From contig JANQRS010000037.1 of NCBI GenBank assembly GCA_028284445.1, forward strand, positions 18,514 through 82,513: a stretch of 64,000 nucleotides of DNA, given 5' to 3'. This DNA is from Calditrichia bacterium. Lineage in GTDB: Bacteria; Calditrichota; Calditrichia; RBG-13-44-9; J075. Each line of letters begins with the position of its first letter. Position 1 is the stretch's first letter. Under the pieces are notes generated by a model that worked only from the letters and a program-made list of their open reading frames with translations, made no database searches and was not told where the DNA came from. A program made the translations under genes and the position numbers. Below, piece by piece: positions 1-7,811 of this stretch.

Positions 1-2
1 AT

Positions 3-1043
3 GCCGAACATCAGACGGCTTTGGGGCCTGGTGTTGAGGTTCCGATCTCTGCCTTTGGCTCAGGTGAGACATTGCGTGCCGGAAAGCCTATTGTCGTTGA
101 AAAAATCGAAGTGCAGAATCCGGCTGATAGTATTGTGCAAACGGAAGGGGTTATGGCCTATGCCACCTTGCCGTTGTTGGCAGAAGGTGAACTCATCGGG
201 GTGATGAACATTGGCGCCGAAACCGGCGAGGTGTTTACCGATGAGTTATTGGAGATTGCCCGTACCATTGCCGCCAGTTTATCAATTTCCATTCACCAAT
301 CGCATCTACGCGAAGCGATTGAGCAACATGCCGAACAACTGGAAAAGCGTGTTGCCGAGCGCACTGCAGAAATCGAATCGTTCTCGTATTCCGTCTCCCA
401 TGATTTACGCACGCCGCTACTGACAATTGATGGCTTTTCGCAAATTTTGCTGGAAGATCATGCCGAAGCGCTCGATGACGACGGCAAACGCCTGCTCAAT
501 ATCATCAGCGACAATACGAAGAAGATGGGGAAGCTGATTGATGATCTCTTGCGCTTCTCTCGTCTGGGGCACAGGGAGATAGTCCTTGCAGATGTCAGCC
601 TCGATCAGGTTGTGGAAGCCGCGTGGCAGGACCTGCAAATGAGCGTAGTTAACCGCGATATCGAATTTAGCAAAGTCCGTCTCGGGCACACGCGCGGCGA
701 CTTTGATATGTTGAAAATCGTCTTCGTTAATCTCTTATCTAACGCCATCAAGTTCACTCGCTATGCGAACAATGCGCGAATTGAGGTCGGTGTGGAGGAG
801 ATCGAGGGCCAATCAACATATTTTATCAAGGACAACGGCGTGGGCTTTGATATGGCCTATGCAGCCAAGCTGTTTGGCGTTTTCCAGCGTTTGCATTCCG
901 GTGACGATTTTGACGGCACCGGGGTTGGTCTGGCGATCGTTTCCAGGATTGTCCAGAGGCACAACGGGCGGGTCTGGGCAGAAGGGGAGAAGAACAAAGG
1001 GGCGACCATTTATTTCACCTTATCGCAGTCAGGAGTTGTATGA
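3..1043 (+). CDS. GAF-domain sensor histidine kinase, 5' end cut by window
   Basis: The frame is open to the left edge, so the N-terminus is missing. The visible part begins inside a GAF-like sensor domain (PLLAEGELIGVMNIG), followed by a short coiled coil. The HisKA H-box SYSVSHDLRTPL has its His codon at about 399-401. The HATPase shows the N-box NLLSNAIKFT, the G1 box DNGVGFD and the G2 box GTGVGLAIVSRIV. No membrane segment is visible in this part. The H-box region resembles phytochrome-type kinases, and the next gene is an Rcp1-like receiver, which fits a cognate pair. The stop overlaps the next start as ATGA at 1040-1043, which suggests translational coupling. The missing part could carry PAS, GAF or PHY domains. 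Confidence 0.93.
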   Translation, partial: AEHQTALGPGVEVPISAFGSGETLRAGKPIVVEKIEVQNPADSIVQTEGVMAYATLPLLAEGELIGVMNIGAETGEVFTDELLEIARTIAASLSISIHQSHLREAIEQHAEQLEKRVAERTAEIESFSYSVSHDLRTPLLTIDGFSQILLEDHAEALDDDGKRLLNIISDNTKKMGKLIDDLLRFSRLGHREIVLADVSLDQVVEAAWQDLQMSVVNRDIEFSKVRLGHTRGDFDMLKIVFVNLLSNAIKFTRYANNARIEVGVEEIEGQSTYFIKDNGVGFDMAYAAKLFGVFQRLHSGDDFDGTGVGLAIVSRIVQRHNGRVWAEGEKNKGATIYFTLSQSGVV

Positions 1044-1489
1044 TGGCACAGGAAGCTGTCAACTTATTAATCGTTGAAGATAATGCCCAGCACCTTGAGT
1101 TAACGCTACGGGCGCTGAAGAGAAATAACCTTTCCAGTAATATTGCTGTGGCTAAAGACGGTGCCGAGGCACTGGATTTTCTGTTTTGCCGAGGACGCTA
1201 CGCTGATCGTTGTGCAGATGAGATACCGCGCCTGATCATTCTAGACTTAAAGTTGCCGAAGGTCGATGGGATGGATGTCCTGCGGGAAATCAAAGCCGAC
1301 GAACGCACCTGCCGCATTCCAGTGGTTATCCTTACAACCTCCCGCGAAGAGAAAGACCTGCGGGAAAGTTATCGCCTGGGGGTGAATAGCTTCATTGTCA
1401 AGCCGGTCGATTTTAATCAATTTATGCAAGCCGTCGGGCAACTTGGATTTTATTGGTTGTCGTTAAACGAGGTGTCAAACAAGGAATGA
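1040..1489 (+). CDS. Single-domain response regulator, Rcp1-like
   Basis: This 149-residue protein is a stand-alone receiver domain with no output domain. Acidic pocket residues are E13/D14, the phosphoacceptor is Asp69 in LIILDLKLPK, and the conserved Lys is in FIVKPVDF. The insertion between helix 2 and the phosphorylation site (FCRGRYADRCADE) is typical of the Rcp1 family that partners phytochrome-like kinases. AGGAG at 1031-1035 precedes the ATG at 1040, and a second in-frame ATG at 1043 could also serve. It probably takes phosphate from the upstream kinase and may relay it to the activator encoded 10 nt downstream; the relay is inference. Confidence 0.95.
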   Translation: MMAQEAVNLLIVEDNAQHLELTLRALKRNNLSSNIAVAKDGAEALDFLFCRGRYADRCADEIPRLIILDLKLPKVDGMDVLREIKADERTCRIPVVILTTSREEKDLRESYRLGVNSFIVKPVDFNQFMQAVGQLGFYWLSLNEVSNKE

Positions 1490-1499
1490 GGTCCGCGAA

Positions 1500-3341
1500 A
1501 TGGATCAGGTAATCAAGGTGTTGAGTCTGGAAGATGTTGCTGAACATGCGGAGTTAATTCGCCGCGAGATTAGCAAAGCCTATCCGGATGTGCAATGGCG
1601 TCACGCCAGCGACGAAGCATCCTTTCGCGAGAGCTTCCGGGAATTACAACCGGATATTATTTTGGCCGATTATTCTCTGCCGGGTTTTGACGGACTTGCG
1701 GCCCTGGCACTTATAAAGAAAACTGACCCGGATATTCCCTTTGTATTTGTATCAGGTGCAATTGGTGAAGATTTGGCAATTGAAACCCTTAAAAAAGGGG
1801 CAACTGATTACGTTCTGAAGCACCGTCTGGAACGTTTAGCGCCGGCTATTGACCGCGCGATGCGCGAAGCCGGAGAACGTCGCGCCCGCAAAGAAGCTGA
1901 GGCGGCGCTGCGCCGGGCTTATGATGAAATGGAACAAAAGGTTCAGCAGCGGACCGCAGAGCTTCGCGAAAGTCAGCAACGTTTTGAAGGGATTTTTGCC
2001 TCGGCGATGGATGCTATTGTCACCATCGATGCTGAGAAAAACATCCGGCTCTTCAATGATGCAGCCGGAACAGTGTTTCGCTGCGAAGCACAAACAGTCA
2101 TAGGCCAACCGCTCGATCCCTTTCTAACCCAGCCGCTGGCAAAGCTGGTGATCGGACTGATCCAGGAATTGCAAACGAGCACGACATCGCGCAAATACAT
2201 CTATAATCCCGAAGGCCTGAATGCTGTTCGAGCCGATGGTGAGGAGTTTCCGCTTGAGGCCACGATCTCGCGCACGGAAGTTGCCGGAGAGCTGCTTTAT
2301 ACCCTGATCCTTCGCGATATTGCCGAGCGCATGAAAGAAGAGCAGCAGATTCGCCAGCTACAGCTGCAAAAGAATTATCTCGAGTCAGAGATGAAGTCAG
2401 CAGAAAATCAAAACGATATGATTGGTGTTTCACGGCCAATGAAAGAGGTGTATAAGAACGTTGAAAAAGTCGCCGGCACCGATTCTACAGTGCTGATCAA
2501 CGGAGAAACCGGCACCGGCAAGGAGTTAGTCGCCAGAGCGATCCATAAGGCGAGTGAGCGCAGCGATAAGGTAATGATCAAGGTCAACTGTGCCGCCTTG
2601 CCCGCTAACCTTATTGAAAGCGAACTGTTTGGACATGAGAAGGGCGCATTTACCGGGGCGATTGCACGTAAAATTGGACGCTTCGAAATGGCAGACAGCG
2701 GGACGATTTTCCTTGATGAAGTGGGTGAGTTTCCACTCGATTTGCAGGCAAAACTGCTTCGAGTGCTGCAAGAAGGTGAATTTGAGCGCCTCGGTGGACA
2801 ATCGACGCACAAAGTGAATGTCCGGGTGATTGCTGCGACCAATCGCAACCTGGCTGAAGAAGTGGCGGCGAATAATTTTCGTGCCGATCTCTTCTATCGC
2901 CTGAACGTGTTCCCGCTGCTTTTACCGGCACTACGTGAGCGCGATGGGGATGTGCCGCTCCTGGCTGCCTATTTTATGCAAAAGTACGCCGGACGCATGA
3001 AGAAGAATCTTTCCGCTATCTCACAGGCGGCGCTATTTGCCTTAAAATCGTATAACTGGCCGGGCAACGTTCGCGAGCTAGAGAACGTTATCGAACGCGC
3101 GGTGATTCTCAGCGACGGAGCTGAATTGGAGCTCGGTTCCTGGTTTCAGCCGCTCAATCATTCGGTTGGAACCAATGGTTTTCAAACCCTGGAAGAAGTT
3201 GAGCGCGAGTACATTGAAAGGATTCTTGAAGAAACCAACTGGAAGGTCAGTGGCGACGGTGGCGCTGCTGGTATTCTTGGTATGCATCGTTCAACCCTGG
3301 AATCGCGTATGAAAAAACTCGGTATTTCGCGAAGTCGATAA
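1500..3341 (+). CDS. Sigma-54-dependent response regulator: REC-PAS-AAA+-Fis HTH
   Basis: The 613-residue protein has a receiver (about 5-120, Asp57 in IILADYSLPG), a coiled coil, a PAS domain (about 160-285), an AAA+ domain (about 305-545) and a C-terminal Fis-type helix-turn-helix (about 573-608). Walker A is GETGTGKE at 335-342, the sigma-54 contact loop GAFTGA is at 382-387, and Walker B lies around TIFLDEVGE. It should remodel sigma-54 RNA polymerase at -24/-12 promoters when phosphorylated. It is the last gene of the kinase/receiver operon. The next gene and the cytochrome operon both have sigma-54-like promoters with paired upstream boxes, so they are candidate targets. Confidence 0.97.
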   Translation: MDQVIKVLSLEDVAEHAELIRREISKAYPDVQWRHASDEASFRESFRELQPDIILADYSLPGFDGLAALALIKKTDPDIPFVFVSGAIGEDLAIETLKKGATDYVLKHRLERLAPAIDRAMREAGERRARKEAEAALRRAYDEMEQKVQQRTAELRESQQRFEGIFASAMDAIVTIDAEKNIRLFNDAAGTVFRCEAQTVIGQPLDPFLTQPLAKLVIGLIQELQTSTTSRKYIYNPEGLNAVRADGEEFPLEATISRTEVAGELLYTLILRDIAERMKEEQQIRQLQLQKNYLESEMKSAENQNDMIGVSRPMKEVYKNVEKVAGTDSTVLINGETGTGKELVARAIHKASERSDKVMIKVNCAALPANLIESELFGHEKGAFTGAIARKIGRFEMADSGTIFLDEVGEFPLDLQAKLLRVLQEGEFERLGGQSTHKVNVRVIAATNRNLAEEVAANNFRADLFYRLNVFPLLLPALRERDGDVPLLAAYFMQKYAGRMKKNLSAISQAALFALKSYNWPGNVRELENVIERAVILSDGAELELGSWFQPLNHSVGTNGFQTLEEVEREYIERILEETNWKVSGDGGAAGILGMHRSTLESRMKKLGISRSR

Positions 3342-3351
3342 GACTGTTTAT

Positions 3352-3394
3352 CCCACACCTAAGTCTTCTCCCGGGAGGGGATTGAGGGGTGGGT
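3352..3394. repeat. Intergenic palindrome, GGGGTGGG subtype
   Basis: Imperfect palindrome centred on CTCCCGGGAG, with outer arms CCCACACCTAAG and GAGGGGTGGG. It lies just after the activator gene. Related copies sit at about 45938-45972 and, inverted, at 50816-50850. It may act as a terminator or be a REP-like element. Confidence 0.7.
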
Positions 3395-3444
3395 TTGGAG
3401 CTTTCTTGCTCGTTTTAATCTGGCTCGAACCCCATCTATTCCCG

Positions 3445-3476
3445 ATATTTCCGCATCTTGCCGCCATTTCCGCATA
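3445..3476 (+). promoter_or_regulatory. Paired enhancer-like boxes upstream of the Crp gene
   Basis: Two copies of TTTCCGCAT at 3448-3456 and 3467-3475, exactly 19 bp apart, about 80-100 bp upstream of a sigma-54-like promoter. The first copy extends to GATATTTCCGCAT and is identical to a box at 5428-5440 upstream of the cytochrome operon. Candidate binding sites for the sigma-54 activator encoded immediately upstream (inference). Confidence 0.5.
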
Positions 3477-3548
3477 TCCTGCCTCATTTTATATTGCTTC
3501 TATCTCCTTAAGTAATTGTTAATATTGATTTTGCTAGTGTGCTGTTTT

Positions 3549-3565
3549 TCGGCACGGCGCTTGTA
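3549..3565 (+). promoter_or_regulatory. Near-consensus sigma-54 (-24/-12) promoter for the Crp-like gene
   Basis: The sequence reads TCGGCACGGCGCTTGTA. It has GGCAC at -24, five bases, then TTGT at -12, against the consensus GGCAC-N5-TTGC. It lies about 105 bp before the Crp/Fnr gene and just downstream of a gene for a GAFTGA-bearing activator. Confidence 0.55.
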
Positions 3566-3671
3566 ATACATTGGTTGTATCAGAAAAATCGTTTCAGGAA
3601 GAGGTCCATTCAATTCAGGCTCTGACCATCAATGCGCAGCAAAGAACGGACTTTAAAATTAGGAGTATGAC

Positions 3672-4373
3672 ATGTTTACAACAATTGATATGCATAGAGA
3701 TCAAGCATTCCTGGACCGTCGGGTGAGCGACACTGACAATCGGCTCATTCGCGGATTAAATGGCGACGAGAAATTTGCACGTGAATTTCGCCGGCAGCGA
3801 GTGCGGCGCAAAGTCAATAAAGGCGAGGTGCTTTTCCTGGAAGGGGATAGGGCAGCTTTCTACTACATCGTGCTCTCGGGCCGAATTCGCCTGTATAAAT
3901 GTGATGATTCTATGAAAGAAGTAACCATATACAAGGTGCACCCGGGACAGGGATGTATGCTAAGTGCTTTTACGATTCAGAATGGCACCACCTATCCGGT
4001 GAATGCCGTTGCTGATAGCGACACAGTTCTTATTTGTATCTCTGCGGAAGTGTTTAGGGACTGGATCGAAAAGTATGATACCTGGCGCAGTTATGTGTTC
4101 GAACTGATGTCCGGTAATCTTGCATCTATTCTTTACAATTTAGAGACAATTGCCTTCAAACGCCTTGATCAACAGATCGCACGCCTGCTGCTGCGAAATT
4201 TGTTGCCCAATCAGGAATTCGTCCAGATGACGCACAGTGATATTGCCCGCGAATTGGGGACAGCGCGCGAGGTGGTGAGTCGTGCCTTGAAACAACTGGA
4301 ACGCGCCGAACTAATCCGCTTATTTCGCGGCAGAATTCAAATTTTTGACCCCAACGACCTGCAGACATACTAG
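3672..4373 (+). CDS. Crp/Fnr-family transcriptional regulator
   Basis: The 233-residue protein has an N-terminal cyclic-nucleotide-binding-like beta barrel (about 35-150; KGEVLFLEGD, YYIVLSGRIRLYK) and a C-terminal winged helix (about 185-220; THSDIARELGTAREVVSRAL). There is no N-terminal Cys cluster of the FNR Fe-S type, so the effector is unknown. AGGAGT about 9 nt upstream supports the ATG at 3672. The gene has its own upstream region with a sigma-54-like promoter and is followed by a terminator hairpin. A CRP-like palindrome at 44527-44542 could be a target of this family. Confidence 0.94.
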   Translation: MFTTIDMHRDQAFLDRRVSDTDNRLIRGLNGDEKFAREFRRQRVRRKVNKGEVLFLEGDRAAFYYIVLSGRIRLYKCDDSMKEVTIYKVHPGQGCMLSAFTIQNGTTYPVNAVADSDTVLICISAEVFRDWIEKYDTWRSYVFELMSGNLASILYNLETIAFKRLDQQIARLLLRNLLPNQEFVQMTHSDIARELGTAREVVSRALKQLERAELIRLFRGRIQIFDPNDLQTY

Positions 4374-4381
4374 AACGAGTG

Positions 4382-4413
4382 GCGGCAAGAGCACCGAAGG
4401 GTGTTTTTGTCGC
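4382..4413 (+). terminator. Terminator-like hairpin after the Crp gene
   Basis: 14-bp stem with G-T wobbles: left arm GCGGCAAGAGCACC (4382-4395), loop GAAG, right arm GGTGTTTTTGTCGC (4400-4413) that itself contains a T run. It lies 9 nt after the stop codon. Confidence 0.6.
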
Positions 4414-4592
4414 TATTCTGTTAATGTCTGACGTATTCCTATTAGCCTAGCCCGCCTGAAAATACCTATACTTACATAGTATCGATCGTGAAACCATTGA
4501 CCTGCCCTCAAAAGGCATGGTGTCTAAAATGTCCTTGAGTGGATTAGCAAGGTTTCGTTTAGCATTTCTCAGAACTTAACAGGAGACTCATC

Positions 4593-4802
4593 ATGTATTT
4601 CAAAGAAACATCCGGTAAGATTTGCATAGCGGTAAATTTGGCGGTTAGCCGGCTGTCAGATATAACGCTGATTTTTCGAGAACTTAGCACTGCAGACTTT
4701 CAGGAATATCAGGCATTGAAGAAGGCTGGAGAGTCGGATGCTGAAATATATGCCAAACTAAGCTCGCGCTATGTGTTGCAAGCGGAATTCGGCGGCCAAT
4801 AG
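4593..4802 (+). CDS. Small protein of unknown function, paralogue A
   Basis: A 69-residue protein I do not recognise. AGGAG about 9 nt upstream supports the start. Its C-terminal half (LSTADFQEYQALKKAG, then AEIYAKLSSRYVL) aligns with the second small gene at 5067 (LSESDAQYFRELKNKG, then KRVFAKLSPGYEI), and both begin MYF. This conservation argues that both are real genes. It is predicted soluble, with a helical central part, and has no Cys pair or signal peptide. It sits between the Crp regulator and the cytochrome operon, so a signalling or stress role is possible, but the sequence gives no function. Confidence 0.7.
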   Translation: MYFKETSGKICIAVNLAVSRLSDITLIFRELSTADFQEYQALKKAGESDAEIYAKLSSRYVLQAEFGGQ

Positions 4803-4893
4803 GCGTCCGCGCTTGCCACCAACCACATCGATAATACCCTCGCAGGCTTCCGGGTTCACCACTTGAATGGGTGACGGGAAGCTTGCTGTCTCC

Positions 4894-4928
4894 AATCCCC
4901 CTTCTCCTACCCGGAAGGGGGAATTTTT
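4894..4928 (+). terminator. Palindrome with T run after small gene A
   Basis: The left arm AATCCCCCTT pairs with AAGGGGGAATT around CTCCTACCCGG, followed by a T run. It belongs to the CCCCC...GGGGG intergenic palindrome family seen repeatedly in this window and here can also act as a Rho-independent terminator, about 90 nt after the stop. Confidence 0.6.
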
Positions 4929-5066
4929 CATGGACAATTATTTGATCACATCTTTTGCAAAATCGAGCAATAATCATCCTCATAGGCTCTATATGATTAT
5001 AGTGCGACGTTAAATTGAATGTCCATTTGGAATGCTGTGAGCAAATAGACTGGTTTGGAGGGCTTC

Positions 5067-5324
5067 ATGTACTTTATCATCATCAATGAGAATATTAAAA
5101 TTGCTATGAATATGGCTGACCATCGCGAACATGGCGATGAGTTGGTCTATTACAATTTGAGCGAAAGCGATGCGCAGTATTTTCGCGAATTAAAGAACAA
5201 GGGATACTCCGATAAGCGTGTGTTCGCGAAATTAAGCCCCGGCTACGAAATTCGAGTTGGAGAAAGTGAATTCCGCCGTAGTGGACGGCTTTCGCGAATC
5301 GCCAAAAAATTCTTTCGCCGTTAA
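5067..5324 (+). CDS. Small protein of unknown function, paralogue B
   Basis: An 85-residue protein homologous to the product of 4593-4802; the shared core is LSxxDxQxxxxLKxxGxSD...FAKLSxxY. It carries an extra basic tail (RRSGRLSRIAKKFFRR) that could bind nucleic acid or membrane. GGAGG at 5057-5061 fixes the ATG at 5067; an in-frame TTG at 5055 lies before this RBS and is less likely. A strong terminator follows at 5384-5409. The upstream gap has a weak -24/-12-like match (TTTGGAATG...GAGC near 5028-5043). Function unknown. Confidence 0.72.
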   Translation: MYFIIINENIKIAMNMADHREHGDELVYYNLSESDAQYFRELKNKGYSDKRVFAKLSPGYEIRVGESEFRRSGRLSRIAKKFFRR

Positions 5325-5383
5325 CGAACTTATCACAAAATCACAATCCTCCTCCACGGGTTGTGTTATGCCACACCGAACGG

Positions 5384-5409
5384 TCCCGGGGTTTCCCGGG
5401 ACTTTTTTC
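5384..5409 (+). terminator. Rho-independent terminator after small gene B
   Basis: GTCCCGGG and CCCGGGAC arms around a short GTTT loop, followed by CTTTTTTC. It separates the small-protein genes from the cytochrome operon regulatory region. Confidence 0.85.
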
Positions 5410-5427
5410 ATCTATCCCGTTACTCCT

Positions 5428-5460
5428 GATATTTCCGCATTATCCTGAAATGTCCGCAGC
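5428..5460 (+). promoter_or_regulatory. Paired enhancer-like boxes upstream of the cytochrome operon
   Basis: TTTCCGCAT at 5432-5440 and TGTCCGCAG at 5451-5459 are spaced 19 bp, the same spacing as the pair upstream of the Crp gene. The extended motif GATATTTCCGCAT is shared exactly with that site. Candidate upstream activator sites, about 95-120 bp before a -24 element. Confidence 0.5.
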
Positions 5461-5546
5461 AAGCCGCCCGATCCCATTAAATCTTGTTTGAATAGAAAGC
5501 TTGGTAAGCTCAATATAAACAAGAGCTAATGATTGCGTTTCCAGCT

Positions 5547-5563
5547 TTGGCACGGTTCTGGTT
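5547..5563 (+). promoter_or_regulatory. Sigma-54-like promoter for the cytochrome/YceI/DUF5777 operon
   Basis: A perfect -24 element TTGGCAC at 5547-5553 is followed at the right distance by TGGT (5559-5562) where TTGC is expected. The -12 half is weak, but the -24 match and the upstream paired boxes support the call. It is about 65 nt before the first start codon. Confidence 0.45.
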
Positions 5564-5626
5564 TACAGTTATGGCAGGAGACACAATATTGTCTCATAAG
5601 AGACAAAACGCGAATCACAGGAGAAT

Positions 5627-6076
5627 ATGATGAGAAGACATAGATGGATAACAGGCCTATTGATGCTGCTGCTGGCAATGAGTGCCTGTGCGGATAAAAT
5701 TGTTGATAGCACGCCGAGCATCCTGGATGAACAAATTGAAGATCCGCAGATTGACAACAATATGCGCGCTCGCTTCAATGAGATTCAAAGCCAGGTATTT
5801 GATCAGTCATGCGCCTTGAGCGGCTGTCACATACCAGGCATCGTCTCACCGGATCTGTCAACTGGGCAGGCCTACAACAATATGGTGAATAAGGCCAGTA
5901 GCCGGACCCTCGACCTCATCGAACCGGGCAGTGCCGATCAGAGCTATCTGTTCCTGAAACTGCTGGGTGGAAACGGCATTTCCGGAAGCCGCATGCCAAG
6001 GAACGCGGCGCCTTTGTCACAAGTAAAGATTGATTCGATTCGCGCCTGGATAGATGCAGGTGCCCTAAACAACTAA
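5627..6076 (+). CDS. c-type cytochrome-like lipoprotein with CX4CH motif
   Basis: The 149-residue protein begins with a lipoprotein signal (GLLMLLLAMSAC). The mature part contains a single heme-attachment-like motif, CALSGCH, with four rather than two residues between the cysteines, and a downstream SRMPRN whose Met could be the distal ligand. The end (LSQVKIDSIRAWIDAGA) matches the C-terminal helix of planctomycete-type cytochrome c domains. GGAG at 5620-5623 favours the second ATG at 5630. It is first in an operon with a YceI protein and a DUF5777 barrel, so it probably sits on the periplasmic face of a membrane as an electron carrier. Heme attachment through CX4CH is not proven by sequence. 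Confidence 0.85.
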   Translation: MMRRHRWITGLLMLLLAMSACADKIVDSTPSILDEQIEDPQIDNNMRARFNEIQSQVFDQSCALSGCHIPGIVSPDLSTGQAYNNMVNKASSRTLDLIEPGSADQSYLFLKLLGGNGISGSRMPRNAAPLSQVKIDSIRAWIDAGALNN

Positions 6077-6142
6077 ACGGGAGATTCAATTTCTCCCGGC
6101 AATCAAAAGTTCAAATCGCAATAGATATAGAGGAAATTGGAT

Positions 6143-6715
6143 ATGAAAAAGTTACTAATGTTGTTTGTTTTAATGCTGAGTCTGTCGCTGATGGCCGGTG
6201 AATGGCATGTGAAAGGCGATGCTGCCAATAAAGTCAAGTTTATCTCTTCAACACCGCTGCTCGATTTTGAGGGCGTAACCGACCGCGTCGATGGATACGC
6301 CTATTGGGAAGGCAGCCAGTTCTTTGGTGACAATAATGAAATCTATTTTGAAGTAGATGTGAATTCGCTCGAAACCGGTATTGGGAAGCGTGATCGCGAT
6401 TTGCGCAATGACGTACTGGAAAGCGACAAATGGCCCACCACCACCTTCAAAGGAACGGTTGTTGAATTGGAAGAGGTCGATAGTGGGAGAAGGTATAATG
6501 TGATTGCCCGCGGCACAATCTTTATTCACGGCCACGAAAAGCAAATCGACGTGCCGGGAACCATCACTCTCGAAAACGGCCAAATGCATATTAAGGCGAA
6601 CTTCTCGGTCTTCCTGAAGGACTACGACATCGAAGCGCCGAGCCTGGTGGCCTTTGTGAAGGTGGCTGAGGAAATCAAGCTGTCGGTGAAGATGACCCTC
6701 AATAAGGCCGGCTGA
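6143..6715 (+). CDS. YceI-family periplasmic lipocalin-like protein
   Basis: A signal peptide (MKKLLMLFVLMLSLSLMA) is followed by a YceI domain spanning the rest of 190 residues: WHVKGDAANKVKFISS, the FEVDVNSLETGIGKRDRDLRND segment, then SDKWPTTTFKG. YceI proteins form an elongated beta barrel that binds isoprenoid-like lipids, and some are induced by stress. The start is ATG 6143 with AGGAAA about 7 nt upstream; the TTG at 6137 is not needed. It is second in the operon, 66 nt after the cytochrome lipoprotein, which makes a lipid or quinone-related role with that cytochrome plausible (inference). Confidence 0.94.
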   Translation: MKKLLMLFVLMLSLSLMAGEWHVKGDAANKVKFISSTPLLDFEGVTDRVDGYAYWEGSQFFGDNNEIYFEVDVNSLETGIGKRDRDLRNDVLESDKWPTTTFKGTVVELEEVDSGRRYNVIARGTIFIHGHEKQIDVPGTITLENGQMHIKANFSVFLKDYDIEAPSLVAFVKVAEEIKLSVKMTLNKAG

Positions 6716-6802
6716 TAACAAAAAATGAACCCCTGAATACCCTGATAATCTCCCCAATCCTGCCAGGGGGCGGGGAGATATTTAAGTGGAGACGACCGAG
6801 AG

Positions 6803-7666
6803 ATGAAAACATATATTTTGATTTTGACCATGATGGTGCCTGCACTTTTACTGGCGCAACCAAAATGGAAGAAAACCAGCAAACCAAAACAAATTGACCT
6901 GGAATTATTCCATTCAACGATGACGGCAAATTTCCCGACCACTGAATCTCTGCACAAGGGTGATTTCATGTATGAGATTTCACATCGCTTCCTTCCGTCA
7001 ATCAAAGACGGATATGATGATTATTACGGACTCGATGGTCCGGCTCGCATTCGCACAGCGCTGAGCTATGGGATCACCAACCGAACGATGGTGACATTGG
7101 GACGAAGCAACAATACAGACAATGTTGATTTGCGAATCAAACAGAAGCTGCTGCAATTCCGCAGTAAGACGATGCCGATGGTGGTGTCGGCGCGTGCCGG
7201 CATTGCCTGGAACACTGAGGTGCCAAACGGCCTGGATATCAGCAAGACAGATCCTGATAATTTTCAATACTATGGACAGCTGATCCTTAATACCATGTTT
7301 GGCAAGAAATTCGGCATTGGTCTGGTCCCCTCATATCTCTACAACAGCTTTATATATGCCCTTGAAAAACAGTATACGTTTACGCTGGGCAATTACTATC
7401 AATACTATTTTAATCGCACCTGGAGCATCTGGCTGGAATACAATCCGATTATTACCGGTTATCGTGGTGTCATTCGTCTTGATGAAACCGGACGTTCGCA
7501 TAATTCCCTCACGATTGGTGTTGATATCGAAACCGGTGGGCATTTCTTTCATCTCTTCGTCACCAACAATGCCCGCCTTAATCCGTCTCAATACCTGGTT
7601 GGCGCAGACCGTTCCGCAAGCGACGATATGTGGCGTCTCGGATTCGGTATGACCCGACATTTATAA
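6803..7666 (+). CDS. DUF5777-like beta-barrel protein
   Basis: A signal peptide (MKTYILILTMMVPALLLAQ) precedes a 260-residue beta-rich protein. The segment FMYEISHRFLPSIKDGYDDYYGLDGPARIR is what I know from DUF5777 proteins of Bacteroidota-like genomes (quoted here in parts: ISHRFLP, YYGLDGPARIR). Alternating aromatic/polar strands suggest an outer-membrane barrel. It ends with an aromatic-poor HL rather than the usual terminal Phe. It is third in the cytochrome/YceI operon, an arrangement I recall from Bacteroidota. A strong terminator follows. The role is unknown; it may transport or anchor a component used by the cytochrome. Confidence 0.85.
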   Translation: MKTYILILTMMVPALLLAQPKWKKTSKPKQIDLELFHSTMTANFPTTESLHKGDFMYEISHRFLPSIKDGYDDYYGLDGPARIRTALSYGITNRTMVTLGRSNNTDNVDLRIKQKLLQFRSKTMPMVVSARAGIAWNTEVPNGLDISKTDPDNFQYYGQLILNTMFGKKFGIGLVPSYLYNSFIYALEKQYTFTLGNYYQYYFNRTWSIWLEYNPIITGYRGVIRLDETGRSHNSLTIGVDIETGGHFFHLFVTNNARLNPSQYLVGADRSASDDMWRLGFGMTRHL

Positions 7667-7696
7667 TAGATGAATCATTCTGCATAACTCCTCCCC

Positions 7697-7734
7697 GGGC
7701 GCAGAGGCTTCGGCTTCTGCGCCCTCTTCTTTTC
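7697..7734 (+). terminator. Rho-independent terminator with TTCG tetraloop
   Basis: 12-bp stem GGGCGCAGAGGC / GCTTCTGCGCCC (one G-T wobble) closed by TTCG and followed by TCTTCTTTTC. It ends the cytochrome/YceI/DUF5777 operon 30 nt after the last stop. Confidence 0.93.
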
Positions 7735-7811
7735 GATCCGCCCTGATTGCCCATTTGTTTTTTTAATCGCTTACCGTATACTTTGGCGACTTGTTTGAAA
7801 GGTATATCAGA

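Noticed and set aside
2408..2848. 146-codon minus-strand frame inside the sigma-54 activator gene
   Set aside because: It covers the Walker A and GAFTGA codons on the other strand; the amino-acid make-up is a shadow of the AAA+ gene.
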